From: Bacteroidota bacterium
GTDB lineage: Bacteria; Bacteroidota; Bacteroidia; Bacteroidales; F082
Direction of reading: 5' to 3'
Assembly: GCA_016845105.1 (NCBI GenBank)
Contig: JAERTF010000161.1
Coordinates: forward strand, 1 to 47,053
Length of the DNA: 47,053 nt
Notes under the pieces: model-generated
Databases searched by the model: none
Told to the model about the DNA's origin: nothing
Seen by the model: the letters and a program-made list of their open reading frames with translations, nothing else
Shown: positions 34,105 to 42,513 of the stretch, in pieces
Numbering within the stretch: the first letter of the stretch is position 1
Layout of the letters: every line of letters starts with the position of its first letter
Program-made: the position numbers and the translations under genes

Positions 34105-35310
34105 TTATTGTATTACTATCTTTTCACTGTAGGTGTGGTTTTCAAAGTGTACTCTGATAATGTATAAACCGTCTGTTAAGTTGCTAATATTTATATCTAT
34201 CTTAGATTGTAAACTTTCATTTATAACACATTCACCAAACATATTGAATAACTGAATACATTTTGTTTTTTCTTCGGTTTCAATGTGAATTATGTCTGTT
34301 GTGGGATTCGGGAAAATCTTAATTTCATTTATATTGCTTGTTGTATTTAGATCAATACCAACAATACCACCATTTTCGGTGCTAATTATTGTACTGTATA
34401 ATCCAGTTGCCCATCCTGTATTTTGATTAACAAAATCAATTGTATATAAATAATTATTTGTAGGCGTAGACTGCAACTCCCAACTATTACCAGCATCGTT
34501 TGTATGCCAAATTGTACCATATGAACCACAAACCCATCCATTTACTGAATCTGGAAACGATATTGAGTATAAGGTTTGACCACCAGGTAATTGAGTGAGG
34601 TCCCAATTTTCACCACCATCCAAACTTCTAAGTATAATACTTTGTCCCCCACCGCCAACAAATTCTCTTCCTGCTGCCCAACCATTATTCTGATCGGTAA
34701 AAATGATATCCTTCAGCTCTCCATCTGAACTGGTTGGCTTAAGTGCCCATGTAAAACCACCATCAGTAGTTTTAATTATTTTTCCTTCTCCACCTGCAAT
34801 CCAACCTACATTATGATTGATAAAAAATACTGACCTTGGTAACCATAAATCAATATCCACGGCTTGCCATAAGCCACCTCCATTTGAAGTTATTAATACT
34901 GTATCATAACCAACTACCCACCCATGGTTTTCATCTATAAAAAAGATGTCTCGATATTGTTGACCAAAAAAAGGATCATTACTTTCAAATTGTAAAGACC
35001 AAGAGTTTCCTCCATTTTGTGTATGAATTATTTTGTTGTTGCCGGTACCCCATCCATGTATAGAATCAATAAAAAAGAAAGCATCGATGAAGTTTGTCAA
35101 AGTGTCAATACAAACCCAATTTTCACCACCATTTATTGTGTTATAGATTTTATTATAATCAACTAGTAGCCAACCTGTATTTTCGTCAATAAAATGTGTA
35201 TCTCGTATTTGTCCAAAATTCATTCCAGGGTTCTGAATAAACCATTGAGCATTTATTGATGAAACGAAATATAGAAGAATTAATATTAAAGAATACTTTT
35301 TCATGTACAT
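34105..35310 (-). CDS. YCF48/BNR-repeat protein with T9SS type A sorting domain
   Basis: The 401-residue secreted protein has a signal peptide ending SINAQ (start at ATG 35310, or at 35304 two codons later). At least six repeats of the type 'F.D...GW..G....i..T.NGG..W' (about residues 30-320) follow, the pattern of YCF48/photosystem-stability-like beta propellers. The last 75 residues form a T9SS type A sorting domain: KIFPNPTTDIIHIE, a middle LFNMFGE strand and a final LTDGLYIIRV...EKIVI. It is predicted to be exported by the GldKLMN system in this window and attached to or released from the surface. Its ligand is unknown. Confidence 0.9.
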   Translation of the reverse strand: MYMKKYSLILILLYFVSSINAQWFIQNPGMNFGQIRDTHFIDENTGWLLVDYNKIYNTINGGENWVCIDTLTNFIDAFFFIDSIHGWGTGNNKIIHTQNGGNSWSLQFESNDPFFGQQYRDIFFIDENHGWVVGYDTVLITSNGGGLWQAVDIDLWLPRSVFFINHNVGWIAGGEGKIIKTTDGGFTWALKPTSSDGELKDIIFTDQNNGWAAGREFVGGGGQSIILRSLDGGENWDLTQLPGGQTLYSISFPDSVNGWVCGSYGTIWHTNDAGNSWELQSTPTNNYLYTIDFVNQNTGWATGLYSTIISTENGGIVGIDLNTTSNINEIKIFPNPTTDIIHIETEEKTKCIQLFNMFGECVINESLQSKIDINISNLTDGLYIIRVHFENHTYSEKIVIQ

Positions 35311-35372
35311 AATCTATTGATGTTAACACCATGCAAAACAGTTCAATTTCAATTACATGTTAAACGGTATTT

Positions 35373-37037
35373 CTATTTCTTAATAAACTTCCGTGAAATA
35401 CTTTTTTTATTATACAATAGTTTAATCACATATAAACCTAAAGGAATATCACTTAAACCGATCTCAACGGACTGAAGTCCGTTACTAACAATTTCATTAT
35501 TGAGACTTACAAGTTTTTTCCCACTTATATCAAAAACTTCAACTTTGTAAAAGTCATCACTATCTTCATTGGCTATAAATGATACATTTAATTCAGTAGT
35601 CACCGGATTAGGAAATAATTTAAGTTTAGAATTATTATCCAATATATCATCAATCCCAACCGAATGGTAAATTGAAAATGGAACATCATTAATTGAATAA
35701 TAATCAGGAAGACCAGGGTAAGTAAGTTTTATATACCCGCCGTCAGAATCAATATTTGGCACACTCCATTGGTATATACTGTCAGTTGCAGGTACAGTAG
35801 CTTCAGTAGTCCAGTTTAATCCTCCATCAGTTGAACTCTCAATCTTTACATCTGTAATAATCTCACTTTCCCATTCTATATTAAAAACACTTCCTCCTGA
35901 AATATTTTCACCTCCTTGTGGTGATATCAAATCAAGTTGATAAACGAAGAACATATTGTAAGATTCATCGGTTACAGTAGGATATTGGGTTTCACTTAAC
36001 TGAACCTTGCACCACATAGTTGGTATTTCAGGGACCCATTGGTAATTATTACTATCAACAGGAATATTTTCTTCAACAACTACCCAGTCGCAATCTAAGC
36101 AGGCCTTATATGAAAGTGTTAAATCACCAACCATTTCACTATCCCATGTAACTTCAACAGGTGATCCCGCATGATATAGGTTTCCTCCATTCGGACTTAA
36201 TAAATCCAATCTACATAAGGTAAATGGTGTTTCGGTAATACTAAATATATCCGGATTTGAAACATCGCTAATCTTCATTAAACACTCACTCGATAAAATA
36301 TTTGTTGGCGCCCATGTATATGACCTTGTATTTGCTGATGTAGATTCAACAATATCTTCCCATGTTTGTCCATTGTCAGAAGAGAATTCTATTTTAACGT
36401 CAGTAATAAATTCACTATCCCAGGTTATTTCGTTGGCACTAAATCCATTCCACTTTGATGCAGCAAGTGGAGCAGTTAATGTTATCATTGGATCTCCAGT
36501 TACAACCCTAATACTATCAATAACAACATCAATTATTGGCTTATCGTTAGCATCTGTATCTACTTCACTAATTGCAAAAACCACATCCATACCATCAATG
36601 ATTTTACCAAAAACGGAATGAACATCATCCAACCAGTCAGTGGGAACAACAGTTATAAAATACTGTGAGCCGTTAGTGTTTGGACCTGAATTTGCCATTG
36701 ACAATATTCCGGGTTCATCATGTCTTAGATCGGGATGAAATTCATCATCAAAAGTATATCCAGGACCACCAGTACCATTCCCATTGGGGCAACCATCCTG
36801 AATCATAAAATCAGCAATAACCCTATGAAAGATAAGTCCATCATAAAAATTAGCATTGGTGAGGTCTATAAAATTTTGTGCTGTTACAGGAACTAGATCT
36901 TCACGCAACTGAGCTCTAAAATCACCCATTGATGTGTACCATTGTACAACTGTTTGAGAATATGACAAAGAACCAGTGGTAAGAGTGAAAATAATAATTA
37001 GAATTTTAACCAATTTAAAGTAAGATTGTAGTCTCAT
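35373..37037 (-). CDS. Secreted cyclophilin-type peptidyl-prolyl isomerase with T9SS sorting domain
   Basis: The 554-residue protein has a signal peptide (ending SYSQ, about residue 28). A cyclophilin domain (about 30-180) follows, with FHRVIADFMIQDGCPNGNGTGGPGY, the substrate-site SMANSGPNTNGSQYFIT and DVHSVFGKIIDGMDVV. Three repeated beta-sandwich modules (about 185-465) come next, each with an I/V-x-W-D/E-S-E core. A T9SS type A domain ends the protein (about 470-554, LKLFPNPVTTELNVSF ... GLYVIKLLY). It would catalyse proline isomerisation outside the cell or on the surface. Most cyclophilins are cytosolic or periplasmic, so T9SS export is unusual. A candidate promoter lies at 37087-37094. 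Confidence 0.93.
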   Translation of the reverse strand: MRLQSYFKLVKILIIIFTLTTGSLSYSQTVVQWYTSMGDFRAQLREDLVPVTAQNFIDLTNANFYDGLIFHRVIADFMIQDGCPNGNGTGGPGYTFDDEFHPDLRHDEPGILSMANSGPNTNGSQYFITVVPTDWLDDVHSVFGKIIDGMDVVFAISEVDTDANDKPIIDVVIDSIRVVTGDPMITLTAPLAASKWNGFSANEITWDSEFITDVKIEFSSDNGQTWEDIVESTSANTRSYTWAPTNILSSECLMKISDVSNPDIFSITETPFTLCRLDLLSPNGGNLYHAGSPVEVTWDSEMVGDLTLSYKACLDCDWVVVEENIPVDSNNYQWVPEIPTMWCKVQLSETQYPTVTDESYNMFFVYQLDLISPQGGENISGGSVFNIEWESEIITDVKIESSTDGGLNWTTEATVPATDSIYQWSVPNIDSDGGYIKLTYPGLPDYYSINDVPFSIYHSVGIDDILDNNSKLKLFPNPVTTELNVSFIANEDSDDFYKVEVFDISGKKLVSLNNEIVSNGLQSVEIGLSDIPLGLYVIKLLYNKKSISRKFIKK

Positions 37038-37086
37038 GATTATGGATTTATTTTTTTGAAAATGATTGATATACTAAATGTTGTAT

Positions 37087-37094
37087 CAAAGGTA
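37087..37094 (-). promoter_or_regulatory. Candidate -7 element (TACCTTTG) for the secreted cyclophilin gene
   Basis: TACCTTTG on the minus strand matches TAnnTTTG and ends 49 bases before the ATG at 37037, in the 144-base gap after menD. It suggests transcription separate from the men genes. Confidence 0.4.
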
Positions 37095-37181
37095 TAAAAT
37101 TTATAGCGATTAATGGCCTGAAATAGGGTATGTGATTTTTGATTGTCTGGATTGATAAGGTCAAAAGTAAACAGCCTTTAT

Positions 37182-38864
37182 TTATTTATTCTCGGCACTT
37201 TTAATAAAACTAAAGTAGTCTCTTAGTACTTCTCCATTTTTTGCTGATGGTGTAAAAATCTCAATTAGTGATGGCCCTTTTTCAGAAGATAGAAACGAGG
37301 GTAAAATGTTGTTTACTTCGCTTATACTTTCTGCTTTTGTATATTCAACCCCAAAAGCTTTGCATATATACTTGGCTTTCCAGTTGTGTTGAGTTTCAAA
37401 AAATTCTTCCAGATTTGGAGTTGAATCTGGTCCTGGAATAAACCTAAATATTCCACCGCCAGAATTGTTTATTACAATAATTTTAAAGTTTGATGATAGG
37501 TGATGATTCATTAATCCATTGGAGTCATAAAAGAATCCCAAATCCCCCGTAATTAGTATATTTAATTTCTCAGAATAATACGAATATCCCGCTGCAGTTG
37601 AAACCTGACCATCAATCCCACTAACACCTCGATTTGAATTGTATTCAATATCATTCTTTATACCAAACAGCTGTGAATACCTAACAGGAGTGCTGTTTCC
37701 AAGATGAATCACACAGTTGTGGGGGAGCAAGTTGAAAATGCTATCAAATACCTTTAAATCTGAATATTCGCAATTCAGAAGATATTCTCTTCTACTAGCA
37801 TCTATTAGCTTTTTTCGTTTCTGCCAAATATTTGAATAACTACTGTTGTTTTTTTCAAGACTGGGTAATATTGTACCAAAAAAATCAATTTCTTTTAATT
37901 TAATTACATCAGTTAAACAAAAAAAAGTATCCATCTTTTCTCCTGATGAGGAAATATGCCAGTGTATCTTTGGTTGATTATTTCTAAGAAATTTTTTAAT
38001 CATTTTAGAAACTACTTGACCTCCAAGACTTATTAGAATGTCAGGTTTGTAGTTGTCAATTTCTACTTTCGAAATGGTAGAAATTACATTGTCAATTGTG
38101 TCAATTACTAACTCACCATATATGTTTGAAGTTGTTTCGGAGAGTATTATATTGTTACTATGTTTTGATATTTTTTTAATAATAGTATTCAAGTTTGTAT
38201 CAGGGCTCATTTGACCGGCAAGAATCATCACTTTGCTACTCGTATTCCATTTTTTTGATATGTTGCCAATCAATTTAGTTTTAAATCTAGTTGGGTTACC
38301 AATGAAATTACCAGTAATTTGTTTATCACTTGTATTGTAGATTGGTTCGTCAAATGGGATGTTTATATGAACTGGGCCTGGCTGAGGATATTTGCAGTTT
38401 AACAATGCTTCATTAATTATCGCCTCAGTTGAAATAATTTCATCTTTGGAATTTATTTCAAAGGGTAATTGGTAACTGCTTTTTACGTAATTATCAAATA
38501 TTTTATATTGTCGAATTGTTTGCCCATCGCCAACATCAATAAGATGAACGGGTCGATCAGCAGTTAGTATAAGTAGAGGTATTTTTTGGTAATAGGCTTC
38601 GGAAATGGCCGATGCATAATTTAATACCGCACTACCGGATGTACATGCTATGGCTACGGTTTTTTTTGTACTAAGTGCTAACCCAATTGCAAAAAAAGCG
38701 GCACTTCGTTCATCAACAATGCTAAATGCATTTATTTCGGCACGGTTAGCAAAAGCTAAAATAATTGGTGCATTACGTGATCCGGGTGATATTACGATGT
38801 TGTTTAGCCCACTCTTGACAAATATATCTGCTAGCAAGCTTATGTTTTTTTTGTCGGAAGTCAT
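37182..38864 (-). CDS. menD: SEPHCHC synthase MenD (2-succinyl-5-enolpyruvyl-6-hydroxy-3-cyclohexene-1-carboxylate synthase)
   Basis: The 560-residue protein is a thiamine-diphosphate enzyme of MenD size. The N-terminal pyrimidine-binding domain begins FVKSGLNNIVISPGSRNAPIILAF and contains DERSAAFFAIGLA with the activating-Glu region; CTSGSAVLNYASAISEA and PVHLIDVGDGQTIRQ follow. The C-terminal diphosphate-binding domain has GDLGFFYDSNGLMN and NNSGGGIFRFIPG. MenD couples isochorismate and 2-oxoglutarate. It follows menF by 11 bases on the same strand and is the last gene of the thioesterase-menF-menD run. Confidence 0.97.
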   Translation of the reverse strand: MTSDKKNISLLADIFVKSGLNNIVISPGSRNAPIILAFANRAEINAFSIVDERSAAFFAIGLALSTKKTVAIACTSGSAVLNYASAISEAYYQKIPLLILTADRPVHLIDVGDGQTIRQYKIFDNYVKSSYQLPFEINSKDEIISTEAIINEALLNCKYPQPGPVHINIPFDEPIYNTSDKQITGNFIGNPTRFKTKLIGNISKKWNTSSKVMILAGQMSPDTNLNTIIKKISKHSNNIILSETTSNIYGELVIDTIDNVISTISKVEIDNYKPDILISLGGQVVSKMIKKFLRNNQPKIHWHISSSGEKMDTFFCLTDVIKLKEIDFFGTILPSLEKNNSSYSNIWQKRKKLIDASRREYLLNCEYSDLKVFDSIFNLLPHNCVIHLGNSTPVRYSQLFGIKNDIEYNSNRGVSGIDGQVSTAAGYSYYSEKLNILITGDLGFFYDSNGLMNHHLSSNFKIIVINNSGGGIFRFIPGPDSTPNLEEFFETQHNWKAKYICKAFGVEYTKAESISEVNNILPSFLSSEKGPSLIEIFTPSAKNGEVLRDYFSFIKSAENK

Positions 38865-38875
38865 TATGCAAATTT

Positions 38876-39979
38876 CTACAAATTTTCCACAACCGATAAT
38901 AATGTTTGTGATTTGTGAATAGTCTCCATATATTCCTCTTTAGGAATTGAATCTTCAGTTAAACCACCTCCAACATAAAGGTTAAGTGCTAAATTGCCTA
39001 TTTCTGCACATCTAAGATTTACAAATAACTGTGATTGACCATGAAGTCTCCAAGGGCCAATAAATCCTGTATAGAATCTTCGCTCATGTTGTTCTGCTTT
39101 TCCAATCAATTTATATGCATCACCTTTTGGTAAACCACAAACTGCTGGAGTTGGATGTAGTCCTGCAATAATCTTACCCTCCAGTTTTTGAACAAATTTT
39201 TTGTTTACTTTATAAGTAGTATGAATATGAAATAAATTACCTGCAATTGTAGTGTTTGGCCCGAACTTTTCAAAACGTTTTACTCCTAACTCAGAAAAAA
39301 CCGATTCTATATAGTTTGAAACCAATTGTTGCTCGATCATTTCTTTATTGTTCCATTTTGGTTCTTCGGCTTTGTCATTTATTAATCTTGTTCCTGCCAG
39401 TGAGTCGCTGTAATAATGACTGTCTATCAATCGAAATATGGTTTCAGGTGATGCTCCTACCCATGTTCCAACATTTGGTAGATGAAAAAGATTAATAAAC
39501 GCATCTTTATATTTTTCACGTAGGGTTTCCAAAAGTTTTTTAAGATTCAAAGGTTCTTTTAACTCTTTTGTAATGACTCTGGAATAAACAATCTTCTCAA
39601 GTTCCCCTTTTTTGAGTAAGTCAATTAAGTACTCTGCTCTACTTAAATAATCTTCTTTGGAAATAATATTATTACGATGAAAACTATCATGATCTATGTC
39701 TTCAAGGTTACTCAGATAATGTTCAACTTCTTTGAAGTTACTATTATCGGTTATTATAAAATCTGGTTTAATTACAATAATCTCTCCTGTATTTGCACTA
39801 TTGAAGTCTGCAACAATAAAACCCGAAACCGTATTGATATCCACTAAACTAATCTCATCAAGTGTTGTATTCTTTTGAAAAATTAGTTGAAATTCATTTT
39901 TCTCGGGAAAGCTATATATACCAAAAGGCACTCCTTTTTTGATAAGTATTTCGGGTAGCTCTACGGTTTTTGTTATCAT
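38876..39979 (-). CDS. menF: Isochorismate synthase
   Basis: The 367-residue chorismate-binding enzyme shows the family's core: KIVYSRVITKEL (about 133-144), TWVGASPETIFRL (about 186-198), AGTRLINDKAEEPKW, a GNLFHIHTTYKV stretch, GLHPTPAVCGLPKGDAYKLI (about 283-302) and RRFYTGFIG. It turns chorismate into isochorismate, the first step of menaquinone synthesis. Siderophore-type isochorismate synthases are similar, but menD immediately downstream settles the pathway. Its start overlaps the stop of the upstream thioesterase gene (ATGA). Confidence 0.94.
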   Translation of the reverse strand: MITKTVELPEILIKKGVPFGIYSFPEKNEFQLIFQKNTTLDEISLVDINTVSGFIVADFNSANTGEIIVIKPDFIITDNSNFKEVEHYLSNLEDIDHDSFHRNNIISKEDYLSRAEYLIDLLKKGELEKIVYSRVITKELKEPLNLKKLLETLREKYKDAFINLFHLPNVGTWVGASPETIFRLIDSHYYSDSLAGTRLINDKAEEPKWNNKEMIEQQLVSNYIESVFSELGVKRFEKFGPNTTIAGNLFHIHTTYKVNKKFVQKLEGKIIAGLHPTPAVCGLPKGDAYKLIGKAEQHERRFYTGFIGPWRLHGQSQLFVNLRCAEIGNLALNLYVGGGLTEDSIPKEEYMETIHKSQTLLSVVENL

Positions 39980-40392
39980 TTTACTACTATTATATTAGTA
40001 ATTCTGCATGAAGATAAGGGTTTGTCCTTTTCGTCTTTTATATCAATATTCCAAACATGGGTATTTAGACCTTTATGTATGATGGTACCAAAAGCAAATA
40101 CATAACCACTTCTAGTACTTCCTATATGATTTGCACTTACTTGAGCACCTCTTACTGAATATTTTGATAAATCAACCAGTAGGGAAGAACCTAACCCGGC
40201 CACAGTTTCGGCAAGTGCCAGATTTGCTCCTCCATGAAGAATACCATCAGGTTGAAATGTGGTTTTGTTTACCGGCATTTTTGCAATAATACCCTCTTTG
40301 TCGACTTTAATATACTCCATACTAAGGTGTTCCATTAATGTTCCATTGTTTAGAGCATTAAGTTCTTCAAGAGTTTTATCATTGAGCATCAT
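39976..40392 (-). CDS. Hotdog-fold thioesterase, probable DHNA-CoA thioesterase (MenI-like)
   Basis: The 138-residue protein is a PaaI/YbgC-group hotdog enzyme. The signature FQPDGILHGGANLALAETVAGLGS (about 47-70), with Glu in the helix, and VSANHIGSTRSGYV (about 87-100) are clear. Enzymes of this kind release 1,4-dihydroxy-2-naphthoate from its CoA ester, and the overlap with menF (ATGA) supports that role. A general acyl-CoA thioesterase cannot be excluded. It lies five bases after the histidine kinase gene, which suggests cotranscription. MMLND gives two adjacent possible starts. Confidence 0.85.
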   Translation of the reverse strand: MMLNDKTLEELNALNNGTLMEHLSMEYIKVDKEGIIAKMPVNKTTFQPDGILHGGANLALAETVAGLGSSLLVDLSKYSVRGAQVSANHIGSTRSGYVFAFGTIIHKGLNTHVWNIDIKDEKDKPLSSCRITNIIVVK

Positions 40393-40397
40393 ATTCC

Positions 40398-42263
40398 TTA
40401 TTTTGTAAGATTTAATAAGAGTACTATTTTCGTTTTTTCTTTATTACTTGATATTTTTAATGAACCATTGTGGATGTCCAAAAACTTTTGAATATAAGTG
40501 AGTCCAAGTCCAATGTCTTTATCATAATGATCTTTACCAAGCCCAAATGGTTTTGTAATCTCTTCAATCTTTTCTTTGGGGATTATTTCGCCAGTATCCG
40601 AAACACTTATACATAACTTATTGTTTTCTATGAATGTAAGTATTTCAATAGACGTGTTTTCAAATGAATATTTTATGGCATTTCCAATTAGTTCCCATAT
40701 ACTTCTGCGAAAATAATTCTCAACTCCTATCAAACTATCATTATTACAAAGATTTACATCTAGTTTAATATGTTTTTCGTCTGCCTTTATCTTTAGTTCT
40801 TCAATTACTGATCTGATAACAGGATTAGTTTTGAATTCTGTTCTTTCTGCTTTTTCGCCAACGGTTTGCATTTCCGTTATTTCTAGAGCAGTTTTAGAAA
40901 AGTTATCTAATCTATCAACCGACTCCTTTAGCATATCTAAAAACTCTTTTAGTTCTGGATCAACTATCATATCTTTAAGAAAATACGTCGACCCTACGAT
41001 ACCATTTAGTGGTGTTCGAATTTCATGGCTAATTAATTGAAGAAAACCATTTTTGGCTTCATCCAATACTAACAATTGTTTATTGGCCTCTTTCAACTTC
41101 TTTTCCCGAATCTGTAATTCCGAAGCCATTTTCGTAAAGTTGGTGGCTAGAGTTCCTATTTCATCATTTCTATGGATATCTATTTTATTATTATAATTAC
41201 CCTTAGATATTTCTTGTGTTATACCACTTAATTTTGAAATAGGTTTTGTAATAAGCCTACTTGCGATAAATATCAAAACTATGATTAAAAGTATAAATAT
41301 TATCAAGAAAGCAACAATATTACCTATTGAGCTATTAACGAACTTTTGAGCTGTTGATACCTGTAATATATCAATAACAATCCAGTCACAGCTTTCCACC
41401 GGAGAGTGGAATACAAAAAAGGACTTATCATATCTATTCTTTACAATACCCGGTTTACTATCGGGCTTTAGAACCAGGTCAAGTAATGACAATGTCTCTT
41501 TTTTATCGAAAATATTGTCCGATCTCGCTCCAGCTTTAATAGCATGAATACCAGTTAGTTCCTGTTTTTCTGCGAAGATCAATATACTATCAGAAGCATT
41601 CATCACATAAAGATCGGGATCATAATCTCCTTCAATTCTTTTTTCATTTATTAGAAGTAGTTCACCAATATCATCAACTAGTACATCAATAGTAACTAAT
41701 CCTGAATAAGTGTTGTCGATAAAAAAGGGATTGGCGTAAGTTATAATAAGCTTATTGCCAGCACCTGCGTCATAGTATGGTGATGTCCAAAATGGTTTTT
41801 CTGTATTTTTTGGAACTATCCACCAACTAAATTCTTGACTAAAATAGTCGCTATACTCCTTGTCTTTGTAGTTGAATTTAGTATTTGTAATTGAATTAAT
41901 ATCACGACTTGAATAGAAGAAAGTTTTGCTTAGATTACCATTGTACGTGGTATCAAAAAAAATAGAAGCGCCATAAATCAATGAATCATTTTGAATGGTT
42001 TCTTTAAGCATATCCCATATTAGCCTTTTTGATGGTTTTCTTGTACGCTCTATTTTTCTAGTATTATTCAATGCAAATTCAGCAATGTTTTGTAGTCTTA
42101 AGTTTATCAGGGAGGCATAGTCCTTTGATGTATCTTCTATTCGTTCTAGAAATCTTTGTTCCACAACATTGTACAATAAACTGTGAATAAACAGCACAAA
42201 AAACAAGGATACTATTGTTAGTGGTAAAACAAAAATTAATAATATTTTGTAAACTAATTTCAT
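40398..42263 (-). CDS. Cache-HAMP sensor histidine kinase
   Basis: The 621-residue protein has a first membrane helix (about 5-31), a periplasmic double-Cache-like sensor (about 35-300; PFWTSPYYDAGAGNKLIITYANPF is typical), a second helix (about 313-335), HAMP (about 335-385), HisKA with LISHEIRTPLNG and His413, and HATPase_c (about 520-620). The N-box is ELIGNAIKYS. The G1 box reads DTGEIIP: Ile560 replaces the usual second glycine of D-x-G-x-G, while the G2 box GLGL is intact, so activity should be tested rather than assumed. No response regulator is adjacent. The gene lies five bases upstream of the menI-like gene, an unusual operon partner. Confidence 0.9.
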   Translation of the reverse strand: MKLVYKILLIFVLPLTIVSLFFVLFIHSLLYNVVEQRFLERIEDTSKDYASLINLRLQNIAEFALNNTRKIERTRKPSKRLIWDMLKETIQNDSLIYGASIFFDTTYNGNLSKTFFYSSRDINSITNTKFNYKDKEYSDYFSQEFSWWIVPKNTEKPFWTSPYYDAGAGNKLIITYANPFFIDNTYSGLVTIDVLVDDIGELLLINEKRIEGDYDPDLYVMNASDSILIFAEKQELTGIHAIKAGARSDNIFDKKETLSLLDLVLKPDSKPGIVKNRYDKSFFVFHSPVESCDWIVIDILQVSTAQKFVNSSIGNIVAFLIIFILLIIVLIFIASRLITKPISKLSGITQEISKGNYNNKIDIHRNDEIGTLATNFTKMASELQIREKKLKEANKQLLVLDEAKNGFLQLISHEIRTPLNGIVGSTYFLKDMIVDPELKEFLDMLKESVDRLDNFSKTALEITEMQTVGEKAERTEFKTNPVIRSVIEELKIKADEKHIKLDVNLCNNDSLIGVENYFRRSIWELIGNAIKYSFENTSIEILTFIENNKLCISVSDTGEIIPKEKIEEITKPFGLGKDHYDKDIGLGLTYIQKFLDIHNGSLKISSNKEKTKIVLLLNLTK

Positions 42264-42392
42264 TGCGTTTCTTTTTCGTTTCTACAAGGCTAGATATATA
42301 ACTGTTTAATATTTAATCGATTGTTATATGTTTGCACACTATATTTGCTAACAGTATATTTTTAGCTATTATGTGCTTTAATAAAATAAATC

Positions 42393-42422
42393 TCACATAT
42401 GTGATGGTAACCAACCAGTTGG
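42393..42422. promoter_or_regulatory. Two palindromes in the luxC-histidine kinase gap
   Basis: TCACATATGTGA (42393-42404) is a perfect 12-base palindrome. CCAACCAGTTGG (42411-42422) has 5-bp inverted arms. Both lie in the 250-base gap between luxC and the kinase start, 130-160 bases upstream of the kinase. They could be operator sites; no regulator is identified. Confidence 0.3.
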
Positions 42423-42513
42423 CATTAGTTCCTCTAAACACATAGCCAACTAAAATACAACATTTATTTGTACAATTTTGTAGCCTAAGTTAACAATGGT
42501 ATTTTCCGATATT

